DNA of 38,023 nt from Polaromonas sp. (GCA_013823635.1 PNML01000023.1:1-38023), one strand, 5' to 3'. Positions 25,883-33,895 are shown, counted from the stretch's first letter. The notes: generated from the letters alone by a model not told the origin. Translations and numbers: made by a program.

Positions 25883-26464
25883 TCAGTCGTAGTGCATCAG
25901 GCGCGGCCCCAGCTCGGGGGCGCGGTGGGCCATGATCGCCGTCAGCAGCTCCCAGAAGGCATCGGCCGACGGCGGGCAGCCGGGCAAAACATGGTCCACA
26001 TGCACCACCTCGTGGATGGCGTGCACCCGGTTCAGCGGCAGGGGCAGCTCGGGGTCGTTGGGCACCTGGCTGTGCGCGCCCAGGCCAGTCTGGTGCACAT
26101 ACACATCGCGCAGGATCTGGCCCACGTCCATGGCGTTGCGCAGCGCGGGCAAGCCGCCGTTGATGGCGCAGGCCCCCACGGCCACCAGCGTGTGGCAGTG
26201 GGCGCGGAACTCGCGCAGCAGGTGCACGTTTTCGGCGTTGCACAGACCGCCTTCGATCAGGCCAATGTCACAGTGGCCCAGGGTTTTGATGTCGGTCAGC
26301 GGCGAACGGTCGAATGCCACGAGTTCGAACAGCGGCAGCAGGCGCTCATCCAGGTCCAGAAACGACATGTGGCAGCCAAAGCAGCCTGCCAGCGAGACGG
26401 TGGCCAGTTTGAGCTTGCGCGGGGCATGCAGCGGGGGATGCCGCTCGGGGTCTGGGGTGGTCAT
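25883..26464 (-). CDS. hoxY: NAD-reducing hydrogenase small subunit HoxY
   Basis: A 193-residue small subunit holding the proximal [4Fe-4S] cluster. The ligand region is SLAGCFGCHMSFLDLDE, then VGACAINGGLPALRN and VLPGCPPSADAFWELL. There is no twin-arginine signal, as expected of the cytoplasmic (group 3d) enzyme. Start ATG 26464 overlaps the hoxU stop by 4 bases. Confidence 0.96.
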   Translation of the reverse strand: MTTPDPERHPPLHAPRKLKLATVSLAGCFGCHMSFLDLDERLLPLFELVAFDRSPLTDIKTLGHCDIGLIEGGLCNAENVHLLREFRAHCHTLVAVGACAINGGLPALRNAMDVGQILRDVYVHQTGLGAHSQVPNDPELPLPLNRVHAIHEVVHVDHVLPGCPPSADAFWELLTAIMAHRAPELGPRLMHYD

Positions 26465-27192
26465 GGCAGGTCGGGCTCCGGTTGTTGGGCCAGGGGCACG
26501 GCATCGAACCGGCGCTGGCCAATGGGCACCACAAACCCCCGGCGCTTGGGCAACAGTGCGCCCACGGGGCAAATGTGTGCGGCGCGGTCGCTCAGGCTCA
26601 GGGCGCTGTCGCCCAACTGGCCGCTGGGGCTGTCGACCAGCAAGTGGCTGTGGATGCCGTGCCCGCCCACCGCGAACACATGCTTGCCGTCGAGTTCGGC
26701 ACTGGCGCGCACGCACAGCCCACACAGGATGCAGCGGTTGCGGTCCAGCCACACGTCGGGGTGGCTGGCATCCACCGGGCAGGTGGGCGACAGGGCCTCG
26801 AAGTGCGGCCCGGTCATCTTCATGTCGTAGGCGTTGGCTTGCAGCAGGCAGTCGCCGCTTTTTTCGCAGCCGGGGCAAAAGTGGTTGCCTTCCACAAACA
26901 GCATCTCCAACAGGGTTTTGCGCTGTTCGTTCAGCTCGGGCGTGTCGCTGCGCACCACCTGGCCGGTGGCCGCCTGCACGGTGCAGGCCGCGCCGCTGCG
27001 CCCGTTGACGGTGACGGTGCACACCCGGCACGAGGCGTGGGCACTCAGGCCCTCCTTCCAGCACAGGTGGGGAATGTGGCGGCCCGCCCGCGTGGCGGCC
27101 TGCAGCACGGTGTCGCCAGGGGCAAATTCCACTTCGTGGCCGTCCAGCTCAAAGGTGCCGGGGCTGAGGGCGTCTATGCGTTGGGCGGTCAT
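26461..27192 (-). CDS. hoxU: NAD-reducing hydrogenase diaphorase subunit HoxU
   Basis: A 243-residue iron-sulfur subunit homologous to the N-terminal part of NuoG. In order: a [2Fe-2S] plant-type site (CWKEGLSAHASCRVC), the His-Cys cluster motif HFCPGCEKSGDC, and CILCGLC with a later CPVG for a [4Fe-4S] cluster. It relays electrons between HoxY and HoxF. It overlaps hoxF upstream and hoxY downstream by 4 bases each, so the four structural genes are translationally tight. Confidence 0.96.
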   Translation of the reverse strand: MTAQRIDALSPGTFELDGHEVEFAPGDTVLQAATRAGRHIPHLCWKEGLSAHASCRVCTVTVNGRSGAACTVQAATGQVVRSDTPELNEQRKTLLEMLFVEGNHFCPGCEKSGDCLLQANAYDMKMTGPHFEALSPTCPVDASHPDVWLDRNRCILCGLCVRASAELDGKHVFAVGGHGIHSHLLVDSPSGQLGDSALSLSDRAAHICPVGALLPKRRGFVVPIGQRRFDAVPLAQQPEPDLP

Positions 27193-28982
27193 GGCATGGT
27201 CTCCAGGTGTGCGCCGGGGTCCTGGCGGCCTGTGGCCTGCCGGGCCTGGGACAGCTCGGCGTCGAGGTCAAAGCCGGGCACAAAGTGCAGCGACGCGAGG
27301 TGGCGCTCGTAGGCGGGGCGAAACTGCGTGAGGGTGTCGCGCAGCGGGTTGCAGGCGGCGGCCCCCAGGCCGCAGTGGGTGGCGCGGTGCATGAGGGTAT
27401 CCAGCTCCAGCAGCACCTGCATGTCGGCGGCACTGCCGTGGCCACGCGCCAGCTTGTCCAGCCGGTGCACCACCAGCTCGGTGCCCACGCGGCAGGGCGT
27501 GCACAGGCCGCAGCTTTCGTGGGCAAAGAAGTGGGCGAAGTTGCGCGCCACCTCGAACATGTCGCGGCTGCGGTCAAACACCATGAAGGCCCCGGCGGTG
27601 GGCACGTCCTCAAAGGCAATGCGCCGGTCAAACCCCGAGGCCGAAATGCACACCCCCGACGGCCCCCCCACCTGCACCGCCTGCGTGTGGCGTGCGCCGC
27701 AGTCTTCCAGAATGCGGCCAATGCGGGTGCCAAACGGGTACTCGTACAGGCCGGGGCGCTCGCAGTCGCCAGACACCGAGTGGATTTTGGTGCCCGTGGA
27801 CTGAGCCGTGCCCACCGCCGCCCACCACGCCCCGCCGTACACCGCGATGTGGGTGACGGCGCAAAAGGTTTCCACGTTGTTGACCGTGGTGGGGTGGCCC
27901 AGGTAGCCACGCTCCACCGGAAACGGCGGGCGAATGCGCGGCGTGCCGCGCTTGCCTTCCAGCGACTCGATCAGCGCAGATTCCTCGCCGCACACATACG
28001 CGCCTGCCCCCACGTGGATGGCGATGTCAAAGTCAAACCCGGCCCGCCCCTGAATGGCCTGGCCCAACAGCCCCTGCTCGCGGCGGCGGGCCAGCACGGC
28101 CTGCAAGGGCGCCAGCAGGTAGCGGTATTCGCCACGCAGATAAACAAAACCCATGCGCGCGCCCACCACCAGCGCGGCGATGGTCATGCCCTCGAACAGG
28201 GTGTCGGCGTAGCTGGTCAGCAGCACGCGGTCTTTGAAGGTGCCGGGCTCGCCTTCGTCGGCATTGCACACCACGCAGTGCTCGGCTCCCGGTGCGTTGC
28301 GGCACAGCTGCCACTTGGTGCCCGTGGCGTAGCCCGCGCCGCCCCGGCCCCGCAGTTTGGAATGCTTCAGGTCGTCCAGCATGCCTTGCGGCCCCCGCGC
28401 GAGCGCGGCAGCAATGCCTTGGCCCGGCGCGGGCTGTGGCCCCAGCTTGATGTCGGCCCGGCGAATCTGGTCGTCCACGCGCATCCATTCGGCGGGCCAG
28501 TCAGACACCGGCACGCCCTGCTCCACCAGACTGGCCAGCTGGTCCACCCGCTCGGGCGTGAGGCGGGTGATGACCTGGTGGTGGTTGACCAGCAGGGCGG
28601 GCCCCTGGTCGCACAGGCCGGTGCATGAGGTGGTGGCCACGCTGACGCGCCCATCGGCACGCACCTGGCCGGGGGCCACGCCCAGCCGCTGGCACAGGCG
28701 CTGCATCAAAGCCTGGCTGCCCAGCAGGCGGTCGGTGATGTTGTCGCTGAACAGGATGCGGTAGGTGCCCACCGGCTGCTGGTGAAGGAACCGGTAAAAC
28801 CCCGCCACGCCCTGCACATGGGCCAGGGTGAGGCCCAGGGCCTGGGCCATGTGGGCCAAATGGGCGGCGGGCAGCCAGCCCTCGCGGGTCTGCCATTCGC
28901 GCAGGATTTGCACCAGCGCGTGCGGTTGGCGCTGGTGGTGGTCCAGCAGCGCGTCCAGGTCGTGGGTGGTGGTTGAAGTCAT
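27189..28982 (-). CDS. hoxF: NAD-reducing hydrogenase diaphorase HoxF with fused HoxE-like domain
   Basis: A 597-residue protein, close to the ~602 of the Cupriavidus enzyme. Residues 1-~165 are a NuoE/HoxE-like thioredoxin fold retaining TSCTGLCDQGP; the usual first Cys pair of NuoE is absent. Residues ~190 onward are NuoF-like: GRGGAGYATG (NADH), CNADEGEPGTFKDR (FMN), CGEESALIESLEGKRG and the [4Fe-4S] site ESCGLCTPCR. It reduces NAD+. First gene of hoxFUYHW. CGGAGGG at 28993-28999 (minus) is the ribosome site, 11 bases from ATG, inside a small hairpin. Confidence 0.96.
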   Translation of the reverse strand: MTSTTTHDLDALLDHHQRQPHALVQILREWQTREGWLPAAHLAHMAQALGLTLAHVQGVAGFYRFLHQQPVGTYRILFSDNITDRLLGSQALMQRLCQRLGVAPGQVRADGRVSVATTSCTGLCDQGPALLVNHHQVITRLTPERVDQLASLVEQGVPVSDWPAEWMRVDDQIRRADIKLGPQPAPGQGIAAALARGPQGMLDDLKHSKLRGRGGAGYATGTKWQLCRNAPGAEHCVVCNADEGEPGTFKDRVLLTSYADTLFEGMTIAALVVGARMGFVYLRGEYRYLLAPLQAVLARRREQGLLGQAIQGRAGFDFDIAIHVGAGAYVCGEESALIESLEGKRGTPRIRPPFPVERGYLGHPTTVNNVETFCAVTHIAVYGGAWWAAVGTAQSTGTKIHSVSGDCERPGLYEYPFGTRIGRILEDCGARHTQAVQVGGPSGVCISASGFDRRIAFEDVPTAGAFMVFDRSRDMFEVARNFAHFFAHESCGLCTPCRVGTELVVHRLDKLARGHGSAADMQVLLELDTLMHRATHCGLGAAACNPLRDTLTQFRPAYERHLASLHFVPGFDLDAELSQARQATGRQDPGAHLETMP

Positions 28983-28984
28983 GC

Positions 28985-29002
28985 CAACGGGGCCCTCCGT
29001 TG
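28985..29002 (-). promoter_or_regulatory. Hairpin enclosing the hoxF ribosome binding site
   Basis: CAACGG and CCGTTG form a 6-bp stem around a 6-base loop; on the minus strand the GGAGGG of the ribosome site spans stem and loop, 2 bases before ATG. It could temper translation of the whole operon. Small stems can arise by chance, so the effect is inference. Confidence 0.45.
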
Positions 29003-29056
29003 ACCATTGTGCGGCAACACCGCGCCACCAAGCCCATCACCCGACCAATTCGATAT

Positions 29057-29112
29057 GCATAGCTGACAATGCTTGTGAATAAAGCGATAGAAGGCTATTT
29101 TTTATGAAATTT
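29057..29112 (+). repeat. AT-rich repeat upstream of the hox operon
   Basis: ATAGCT, 17 bases, AAGCG, then ATAGAAGGCTATTTTTTATG, the intergenic member of a four-copy family in this window. The 178 bases between hoxF and the ROK gene hold this element and no gene. It is the only AT-rich part of that gap and so may hold the hox promoter, but I see no clear -35/-10 pair and no correctly spaced sigma-54 site. Confidence 0.7.
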
Positions 29113-29160
29113 CTCGGCGCATGACCGCCTGAACCGGCCACCCACCCACCGAAACACCAC

Positions 29161-30396
29161 TCAGCTCTTGAGAAAAATGCCGTGGTCGGGGGCAAAGCAG
29201 GCGTGCAGCGGCAGCAGCGCACCGCCCAGGGCGCGGGCGTCGGTGCCCAGGCTGCCGGGCTCCAGCCGGGGCGGGGCAAACAGGCCCTCCCAGTTGTAGT
29301 CCGCCAGGGCCGTGCGGGTCTGGGCCAGCAACAGGGCCAGCACCTCGGGGGCCAGTGAGCCATCGACCACCACCGCATCCACATCCAGAAACGCGGTGCC
29401 CGAGACCACGCACTGCGCCAGCGCCTGCGCACAGTCTTGCAGCCAGGGGTGGGTGTGCTCGGCCCAGGGGGCACTCAGCGCGCGCTCGTCGTAAGCGGCG
29501 GTGGCGTCCAGACCGTGGTCGCGCAGGCGCTGCTCCAGGTCCCACAGCGAGGCCTGGCTGACGAGCTGGGGCGGCACGCCGCTGCCCGCCGCCGTGTGCA
29601 GCGGCACCGAGGCCACGGCACCCGCGTTGCCGTTCACCCCACGGTGCAGGTGCGAGTGCAGCACCAGCCCCCCGCCCACAAAGGTGTCCAGAAACAGGTA
29701 CAGAAAACTGTCGATGTGGCGGCCCTTGCCCAGCACCAGCTCGGCCACTGTGGCCGCCGCCGTGTCTTTGGCAAAGCTCACGGGCAGATCGGTCATGCGC
29801 TGCACCTCGGCCTGCAAGTCCAGGTCGTTCCAGGTGGCGGCCTGGGTGTCGGACAGGCCCATCATGCGGTGCCAGCCCCCCATGTGAAACGGTGCGGCCA
29901 CGCCCACCCCCACCACCCGCGAGCGCAGTGGCCCCAGGTCGGCCAGCAGCGACTGCAAGTGGCTGTCCACCAGCGGCATGAGGGTGTGGGCATCGGGAAA
30001 GGGGTAGTGCACCGTCTCGCGGCGACGCACCTCACCGCAAAAATCCACCAGCAGCCAGTCGGCGCTGCGCCGCCCGATCTTGATGCCCACGGCAAACGCA
30101 CCGTCGGGGTTGAGGCCCAGCGGCACCGAGGGCTGGCCGATCTTGCCGCGGATGGGCGCTTCGCGGCGCAGCAGCTGGTCCTCGTCCAGCCGGGCGGTGA
30201 TGAGGCCAATGGTCTGCGCCGTCAGCCCGGTCAGCCGGGCCAGCTCGGCCTTGGGCGTGGGGCCATGGGTGCGCAGGGCATGCAGCACCACACGCTCGTT
30301 GAACTGGCGCATGCCCCCCTGGTTGGAGCCCCGGCTGCGCGAGCGGCTGAGGGTTTCTGGCGGGTCGGCATCAGGGGATTCGGTCAGGTCGGTCAC
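29161..30396 (-). CDS. ROK-family transcriptional repressor (FrcR-like)
   Basis: A 411-residue ROK regulator. An N-terminal winged helix (about residues 30-85; ERVVLHALRTHGPTPKAELARLTGLTAQTIGLIT) is followed by a ROK kinase-like domain (VGIKIGRRSADWLLVDF, VGVGVAAPF, GVNGNAGAVASVPL). The Cys-rich zinc motif CxCGxxGC seen in Mlc/NagC-type proteins is missing; that segment reads AAGSGVPPQL. Last gene of the sugar-transport operon (33 bases after the mutarotase). Probably represses this operon and the divergent kinase by binding the AT-rich inverted repeat at 33871-33895 and is released by the imported sugar or its phosphate. Confidence 0.88.
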   Translation of the reverse strand: MTDLTESPDADPPETLSRSRSRGSNQGGMRQFNERVVLHALRTHGPTPKAELARLTGLTAQTIGLITARLDEDQLLRREAPIRGKIGQPSVPLGLNPDGAFAVGIKIGRRSADWLLVDFCGEVRRRETVHYPFPDAHTLMPLVDSHLQSLLADLGPLRSRVVGVGVAAPFHMGGWHRMMGLSDTQAATWNDLDLQAEVQRMTDLPVSFAKDTAAATVAELVLGKGRHIDSFLYLFLDTFVGGGLVLHSHLHRGVNGNAGAVASVPLHTAAGSGVPPQLVSQASLWDLEQRLRDHGLDATAAYDERALSAPWAEHTHPWLQDCAQALAQCVVSGTAFLDVDAVVVDGSLAPEVLALLLAQTRTALADYNWEGLFAPPRLEPGSLGTDARALGGALLPLHACFAPDHGIFLKS

Positions 30397-30429
30397 GGTG
30401 CGGTCAAAACAAAGCTGTCGGCGTGCTAC

Positions 30430-30882
30430 TCAGGGTGCCAAAGTGTCGCCGATGACCCCCTTGTGCAAAATGAAATTGGCCCATGGTTGCAATTCTCCCG
30501 TCACCACGATCGCATAAGCCATGGTCACCCTGTCGTAAAAAGGATAGCGATCAACACTCTCCATGCTGGCACCAGGCGGCAAAACCCCCTGTAAATGTGT
30601 CTTCACGTCACGCTGAAGTGCACTGAGGTAGGGCGCGAGCGTCCCCCCCACCTGCATGCAGGCCACGGGGTGGGGAATGTCTTCGGCCAAGGGCATCAGA
30701 CTGGTGACGGCCTGCACCGTGCGCAGCATGCCCACACCAGGCAGGCGGACGATGGGCTTGCCGGCGCCCAGGCTCATGGCGGTGAAGTTGGCATCGGCGA
30801 GCACCAGGGTGTCGTCGTGGCCCATTTCGGCCATGATTTTCAGCAACTCGGGGCTGAGGAGGGGGTCGATTCCTTTAAGCAA
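30430..30882 (-). CDS. RbsD/FucU-family sugar mutarotase
   Basis: A 150-residue protein closer to FucU than RbsD: MLKGIDPLLSPELLKIMAEMGHDDTLVLADANF holds the family catalytic His/Asp region, and FYDRVTMAYAIVVTGE matches the FucU C-terminal block. Family members speed conversion of sugar ring forms and anomers. It overlaps the upstream ABC ATPase gene by 8 bases and so is made with the importer. In this locus the likely substrate is the sugar imported by the FrcBCA-like system, perhaps turning pyranose to the furanose used by the kinase; the exact sugar is not shown by sequence. Confidence 0.88.
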   Translation of the reverse strand: MLKGIDPLLSPELLKIMAEMGHDDTLVLADANFTAMSLGAGKPIVRLPGVGMLRTVQAVTSLMPLAEDIPHPVACMQVGGTLAPYLSALQRDVKTHLQGVLPPGASMESVDRYPFYDRVTMAYAIVVTGELQPWANFILHKGVIGDTLAP

Positions 30883-31687
30883 GGCAGTCCTCCGGCAGTT
30901 CGCTGGCCAGCTTGGCCCCGGTCATGACGGCCACGGTGTCGCTCATGCTGATTTTTTTGGGGTTGACGATGGCCGCCCGCTTGCCCAGCCGGGCGATGTG
31001 GATGCGGTCGGCAATTTCAAACACATGGGGCATGTTGTGGCTGATGAGGATGACGGGCAGCCCCTTGTCGCGCACGCGGCGAATCAGCTCCAGCACCATG
31101 TTGCCTTCCTTCACGCCCAGGGCGGCGGTGGGTTCGTCCATGATGACCACATGCTGGGCAAACGCCGCCGCACGGGCCACGGCCACACACTGGCGCTGGC
31201 CGCCCGAGAGGGTTTCCACGGCCTGCGTCATGGACCGTATGCCCACCTTCAGGTCGTTCATGCGGGCAATGCTTTCTTGCAACATTTTCTTTTTGTCGAT
31301 CATCTGGAACACGCTGCCCCAGATGCCGGAGCGGCGGATTTCGCGGCCCAGAAACAGGTTCTCGGCGATGGTCATGGCGGGGGCCACGGCCAGGTCCTGG
31401 TACACCGTTTCGATGCCTGCACGGCGCGCGTCGATGGGGCTTTTGAAGTGGATGCGCTGGCCATCGAGCAGGATTTCGCCCTCGTCGGGGATGGTGGCCC
31501 CCGACAGCGCCTTGATGAGGCTGGACTTGCCCGCGCCGTTGTCGCCGATGACGGCCAGGATTTCGCCGGCACGCAGCTCAAAGTCGGCACCGTCCAGCGC
31601 CGTGACCTGGCCGTAGCGCTTGACCAGGCCCTTGGCCTGGATCACCAGCGGGGCAGAAGCTGGGGGGTGTGAAGTGTGGGTGGACAT
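30875..31687 (-). CDS. Sugar ABC transporter ATPase (FrcA-like)
   Basis: A 270-residue ATPase of the single-domain FrcA type (ribose/xylose importers such as RbsA are about twice this length). Walker A GDNGAGKSS (about residue 48), signature LSGGQRQ, Walker B VVIMDEPTAALG and H-loop LISHNMPHV are intact. It powers the import of a monosaccharide through the permease downstream of the binding protein. The single nucleotide-binding domain and operon order favour the Sinorhizobium fructose importer as the nearest model. One base separates it from the permease gene. Confidence 0.93.
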   Translation of the reverse strand: MSTHTSHPPASAPLVIQAKGLVKRYGQVTALDGADFELRAGEILAVIGDNGAGKSSLIKALSGATIPDEGEILLDGQRIHFKSPIDARRAGIETVYQDLAVAPAMTIAENLFLGREIRRSGIWGSVFQMIDKKKMLQESIARMNDLKVGIRSMTQAVETLSGGQRQCVAVARAAAFAQHVVIMDEPTAALGVKEGNMVLELIRRVRDKGLPVILISHNMPHVFEIADRIHIARLGKRAAIVNPKKISMSDTVAVMTGAKLASELPEDCLA

Positions 31688-31689
31688 GA

Positions 31690-32658
31690 TCAGCGGACCC
31701 CTTTGCGTGACATTTGGTCGGTGGCGACGGCCAGGATCACCAGGATGCCGGTGACCAGAATTTGATACACAGACGACACGCCCATGAGCGTGAGGCCATT
31801 GCGGAACACCCCCACGATCAGCGCGCCCACCAGGGTGCCGAGGATGATGCCGCGCCCACCGAACAGGCTGGTGCCGCCCAGCACCACCGCGGTGATGGCG
31901 TCCAGGTTCTCGGTCTGTCCGGCGTTGGGGTCACCCGCGCCGATGCGGGCCACCGACAGCAGCGAGGCCAGGCCGTAAAACAAACCGGCCAGGGCGTACA
32001 CGCCCAGCAACACCTTGTCGGTGGAAATGCCGGTCAGCCGCGTGGCCTCGGGGCTGTTGCCCACGGCGTACACGTGGCGGCCCGGGGCGGTTTCGCGCAG
32101 GCCCAGCCAGGTGATGACGTACAGCGCCAGCATCAGCAGCACGCCATAGACCACAGCGGTGTCGCCGAGGCGGAACGAGTCGCCCAGCCACAGCATGCCG
32201 TCGGGAATGTCGGTGATGGTCTGGGAGCCGGAATAGAGTTGCGTGGCGGCAAAGGCAATGTTGAGCATGCCCAGCGTCACGATGAAAGGGGGCAGCTTGG
32301 CCTTGGTCACCAACAGGCCGTTGACCAGGCCAAACAAGGTGGTGACGGCCAGCCCGCAACCGATGGCGGCCGGCGCGGGCAGCCCATGGTCAGCCGCCAC
32401 CTTGGTCATGACCACACTGCCCAGCGCCATGATCATGCCGCAGGACAGGTCAATGCCCGCCGTCAGGATGATGAGGGTCTGGCCGATGGCGATCACGCCC
32501 ACCACCATCACCTGCTGAAGGATGAGTGAAAAGTTCTGCGACGTCAGAAAGCGGTCGCTCTGCGTGGCGAAAAAAGCGCAGGCCAGCAGCAGCGCAATGA
32601 AAGGACCCAGCGTGCCCATGGGGGGCAGCTTGAGGGCGGGCTTGGTGGACGTGTTCAT
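31690..32658 (-). CDS. Sugar ABC transporter permease (FrcC/RbsC-like)
   Basis: A 322-residue permease of the branched RbsC family. Hydrophobic segments recur through the length (GPFIALLLACAFFA, VMVVGVIAIGQTLIILTAGIDLS, IVTLGMLNIAFA, AVVYGVLLMLALYVITWLG, LLGVYALAGLFYGLASLL, GTLVGALIVGVFRNGLTLMG); the GIDLS and GRGIILGTLVGA motifs are typical. ATG 32658 is preferred; an ATG at 32685 in frame would add 9 polar residues. It follows the binding-protein gene after a large intercistronic hairpin. Confidence 0.93.
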   Translation of the reverse strand: MNTSTKPALKLPPMGTLGPFIALLLACAFFATQSDRFLTSQNFSLILQQVMVVGVIAIGQTLIILTAGIDLSCGMIMALGSVVMTKVAADHGLPAPAAIGCGLAVTTLFGLVNGLLVTKAKLPPFIVTLGMLNIAFAATQLYSGSQTITDIPDGMLWLGDSFRLGDTAVVYGVLLMLALYVITWLGLRETAPGRHVYAVGNSPEATRLTGISTDKVLLGVYALAGLFYGLASLLSVARIGAGDPNAGQTENLDAITAVVLGGTSLFGGRGIILGTLVGALIVGVFRNGLTLMGVSSVYQILVTGILVILAVATDQMSRKGVR

Positions 32659-32689
32659 GGGACGCTCATGGGTTGGAAATGACAAGAGG

Positions 32690-32746
32690 CAGGCACCACC
32701 CGCCAGTCAGCCCCGGAAAAAGGGGCTGCCAGCGGGCGGGTGCCTG
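32690..32746 (-). other. Intercistronic hairpin after the binding-protein gene
   Basis: CAGGCACC-CCGCC-CAGCCCC pairs with GGGGCTG-GGGCGG-GTGCCTG over about 20 bp, with small bulges and loop GGAAAAA. It starts 14 bases after the stop of the binding-protein gene on the minus strand and has no T-run. Such structures raise binding-protein over permease mRNA in importer operons by protecting the 3' end. Confidence 0.75.
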
Positions 32747-32760
32747 TCAGGCGACAACGC

Positions 32761-33759
32761 TCACTTGTTGCCCCAGCACAGGTCCATGCCGGTTTTCACA
32801 TCTTTGCTCTCCACACCGGCGACCGCCTTGGCCGCGATCAGGGTCACGCCGGTGTCGGTGTAACCGCTGACCTTTTTGCCCGTTTTGGCGTATTCCACGC
32901 CAGCGGCCACGCCCATGGCGGCCATGCGCAAGGGGTACTGCTGGCTGGTGGCCGCGATCACGCCCTCACCCACGTCCCTGATGCCCGCACAACCCCCGTC
33001 CACCGACACGATGACCACGTCTTTCTCCTTGCCAGCGGCCTTGAGCGCCTTGTAGGCACCGGCGGCGGCGGGTTCGTTGATGGTGTACACCACGTTGATG
33101 TTGGGGTTCTTTTGCAGGCAGTTTTCCATGCCGGTCTGGCCCTTGGCGGCATCACCAAAGCTGTCGGCCATGCACACGACCTCGGCGGGCTTGGCCAGGT
33201 CGTTGCTCTTGGCGTCGAAGCTGGTCAGGCCGTAGCCTTGCAAAAAGCCGTTGTGGCGCTGCGCACCGACGGGGTGGCCCGGGAAGAGGTCCAATGTGGC
33301 GATGACGGGTTTTTTGCCCGCCAGCGCGGCCTTGGCGTACTGGCCAATCAGCACACCGGCCTTGTAGTTGTCGGTGGCAAACAGGCCGTCGAGTGCGGTC
33401 ACGGGGTCGGTGGGGCTGTCCAGGGCAATGACCATCACACCAGCGCGCTGGGCTTTCTTGATGGCGGGGATGATGGCCTTGGCATCGCTGGGCGTGATGA
33501 GGATGGTCTTGGCACCGGCGGCCATCATGTTTTCCATGGCGGTGACCTGGCCGGCGTTGTCACCGTCGGTCTTGCCCGAGCCGGTCAGCAGCTTGGCGCC
33601 CAACTTCTGGGCCTCGGCTTCGGCGCCCTCTTTCATCTTCACAAAAAACGGGTTGGATTCCGTTTTCACGATCAGGCCAATGACTGGCTGGGCGGCGAAT
33701 GCGGCTGATGCAGCCAGGGTCAGGGATGAAAGGACGAGGGCGCGTTTGAGTGATTTCAC
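32761..33759 (-). CDS. Periplasmic sugar-binding protein (FrcB-like)
   Basis: A 332-residue type I periplasmic binding protein. GTG 33759 is chosen: GGAG lies 5 bases upstream and it yields a signal peptide (KSLKRALVLSSLTLAASAAFAAQP). The mature start IGLIVKTESNPFFVKMKEGAEAEAQKLGAKL and the stretches ILITPSDAKAIIPAI and VIALDSPTD fit the ribose/fructose/galactose binding cluster. First gene of the leftward operon binding protein-permease-ATPase-mutarotase-ROK. Promoter at about 33853-33882 shares DNA with that of the divergent kinase. Confidence 0.94.
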   Translation of the reverse strand: MKSLKRALVLSSLTLAASAAFAAQPVIGLIVKTESNPFFVKMKEGAEAEAQKLGAKLLTGSGKTDGDNAGQVTAMENMMAAGAKTILITPSDAKAIIPAIKKAQRAGVMVIALDSPTDPVTALDGLFATDNYKAGVLIGQYAKAALAGKKPVIATLDLFPGHPVGAQRHNGFLQGYGLTSFDAKSNDLAKPAEVVCMADSFGDAAKGQTGMENCLQKNPNINVVYTINEPAAAGAYKALKAAGKEKDVVIVSVDGGCAGIRDVGEGVIAATSQQYPLRMAAMGVAAGVEYAKTGKKVSGYTDTGVTLIAAKAVAGVESKDVKTGMDLCWGNK

Positions 33760-33831
33760 AGTTGTCTCCGACGACAGTTTTGAGGGGTTGACCAATTGGC
33801 AGAACCCGGGTTTCCCCGGGGGGCCACGCCC

Positions 33832-33895
33832 TTGAAGCCGGGGCGTGGTCGAACTATAGTTCAGCATCACTTATTAAATCAATTGGATTTATTTA
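33832..33895. promoter_or_regulatory. Divergent promoter and probable ROK operator
   Basis: GAACTATAGTTC (33851-33862) is a perfect palindrome that gives TATAGT as a -10 on both strands. Rightward: -35 TTGAAG at 33832-33837, 17-base spacer, -10 at 33855-33860. Leftward: -35 TTGATT at 33882-33877, 18-base spacer, -10 at 33858-33853. An inverted repeat TAAATC-AATTG-GATTTA (33875-33891; outer arms 8 of 10 matched over 33871-33895) covers the leftward -35 and the rightward start region, ideal for repression of both. Assignment to the ROK protein is inference. Confidence 0.65.

Noticed and set aside
25865..25887. Direct repeat TGCGTCAGT x2 between hoxY and hoxH as a regulatory site
   Set aside because: It lies at a gene end within an operon, and two 9-base copies are most simply a small slippage duplication.
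29011..29024. Possible sigma-54 promoter upstream of hoxF (TGGCGC...TTGC on the minus strand)
   Set aside because: The GG-GC spacing is 9 rather than 10 bases, and transcription would begin at the ribosome binding site.
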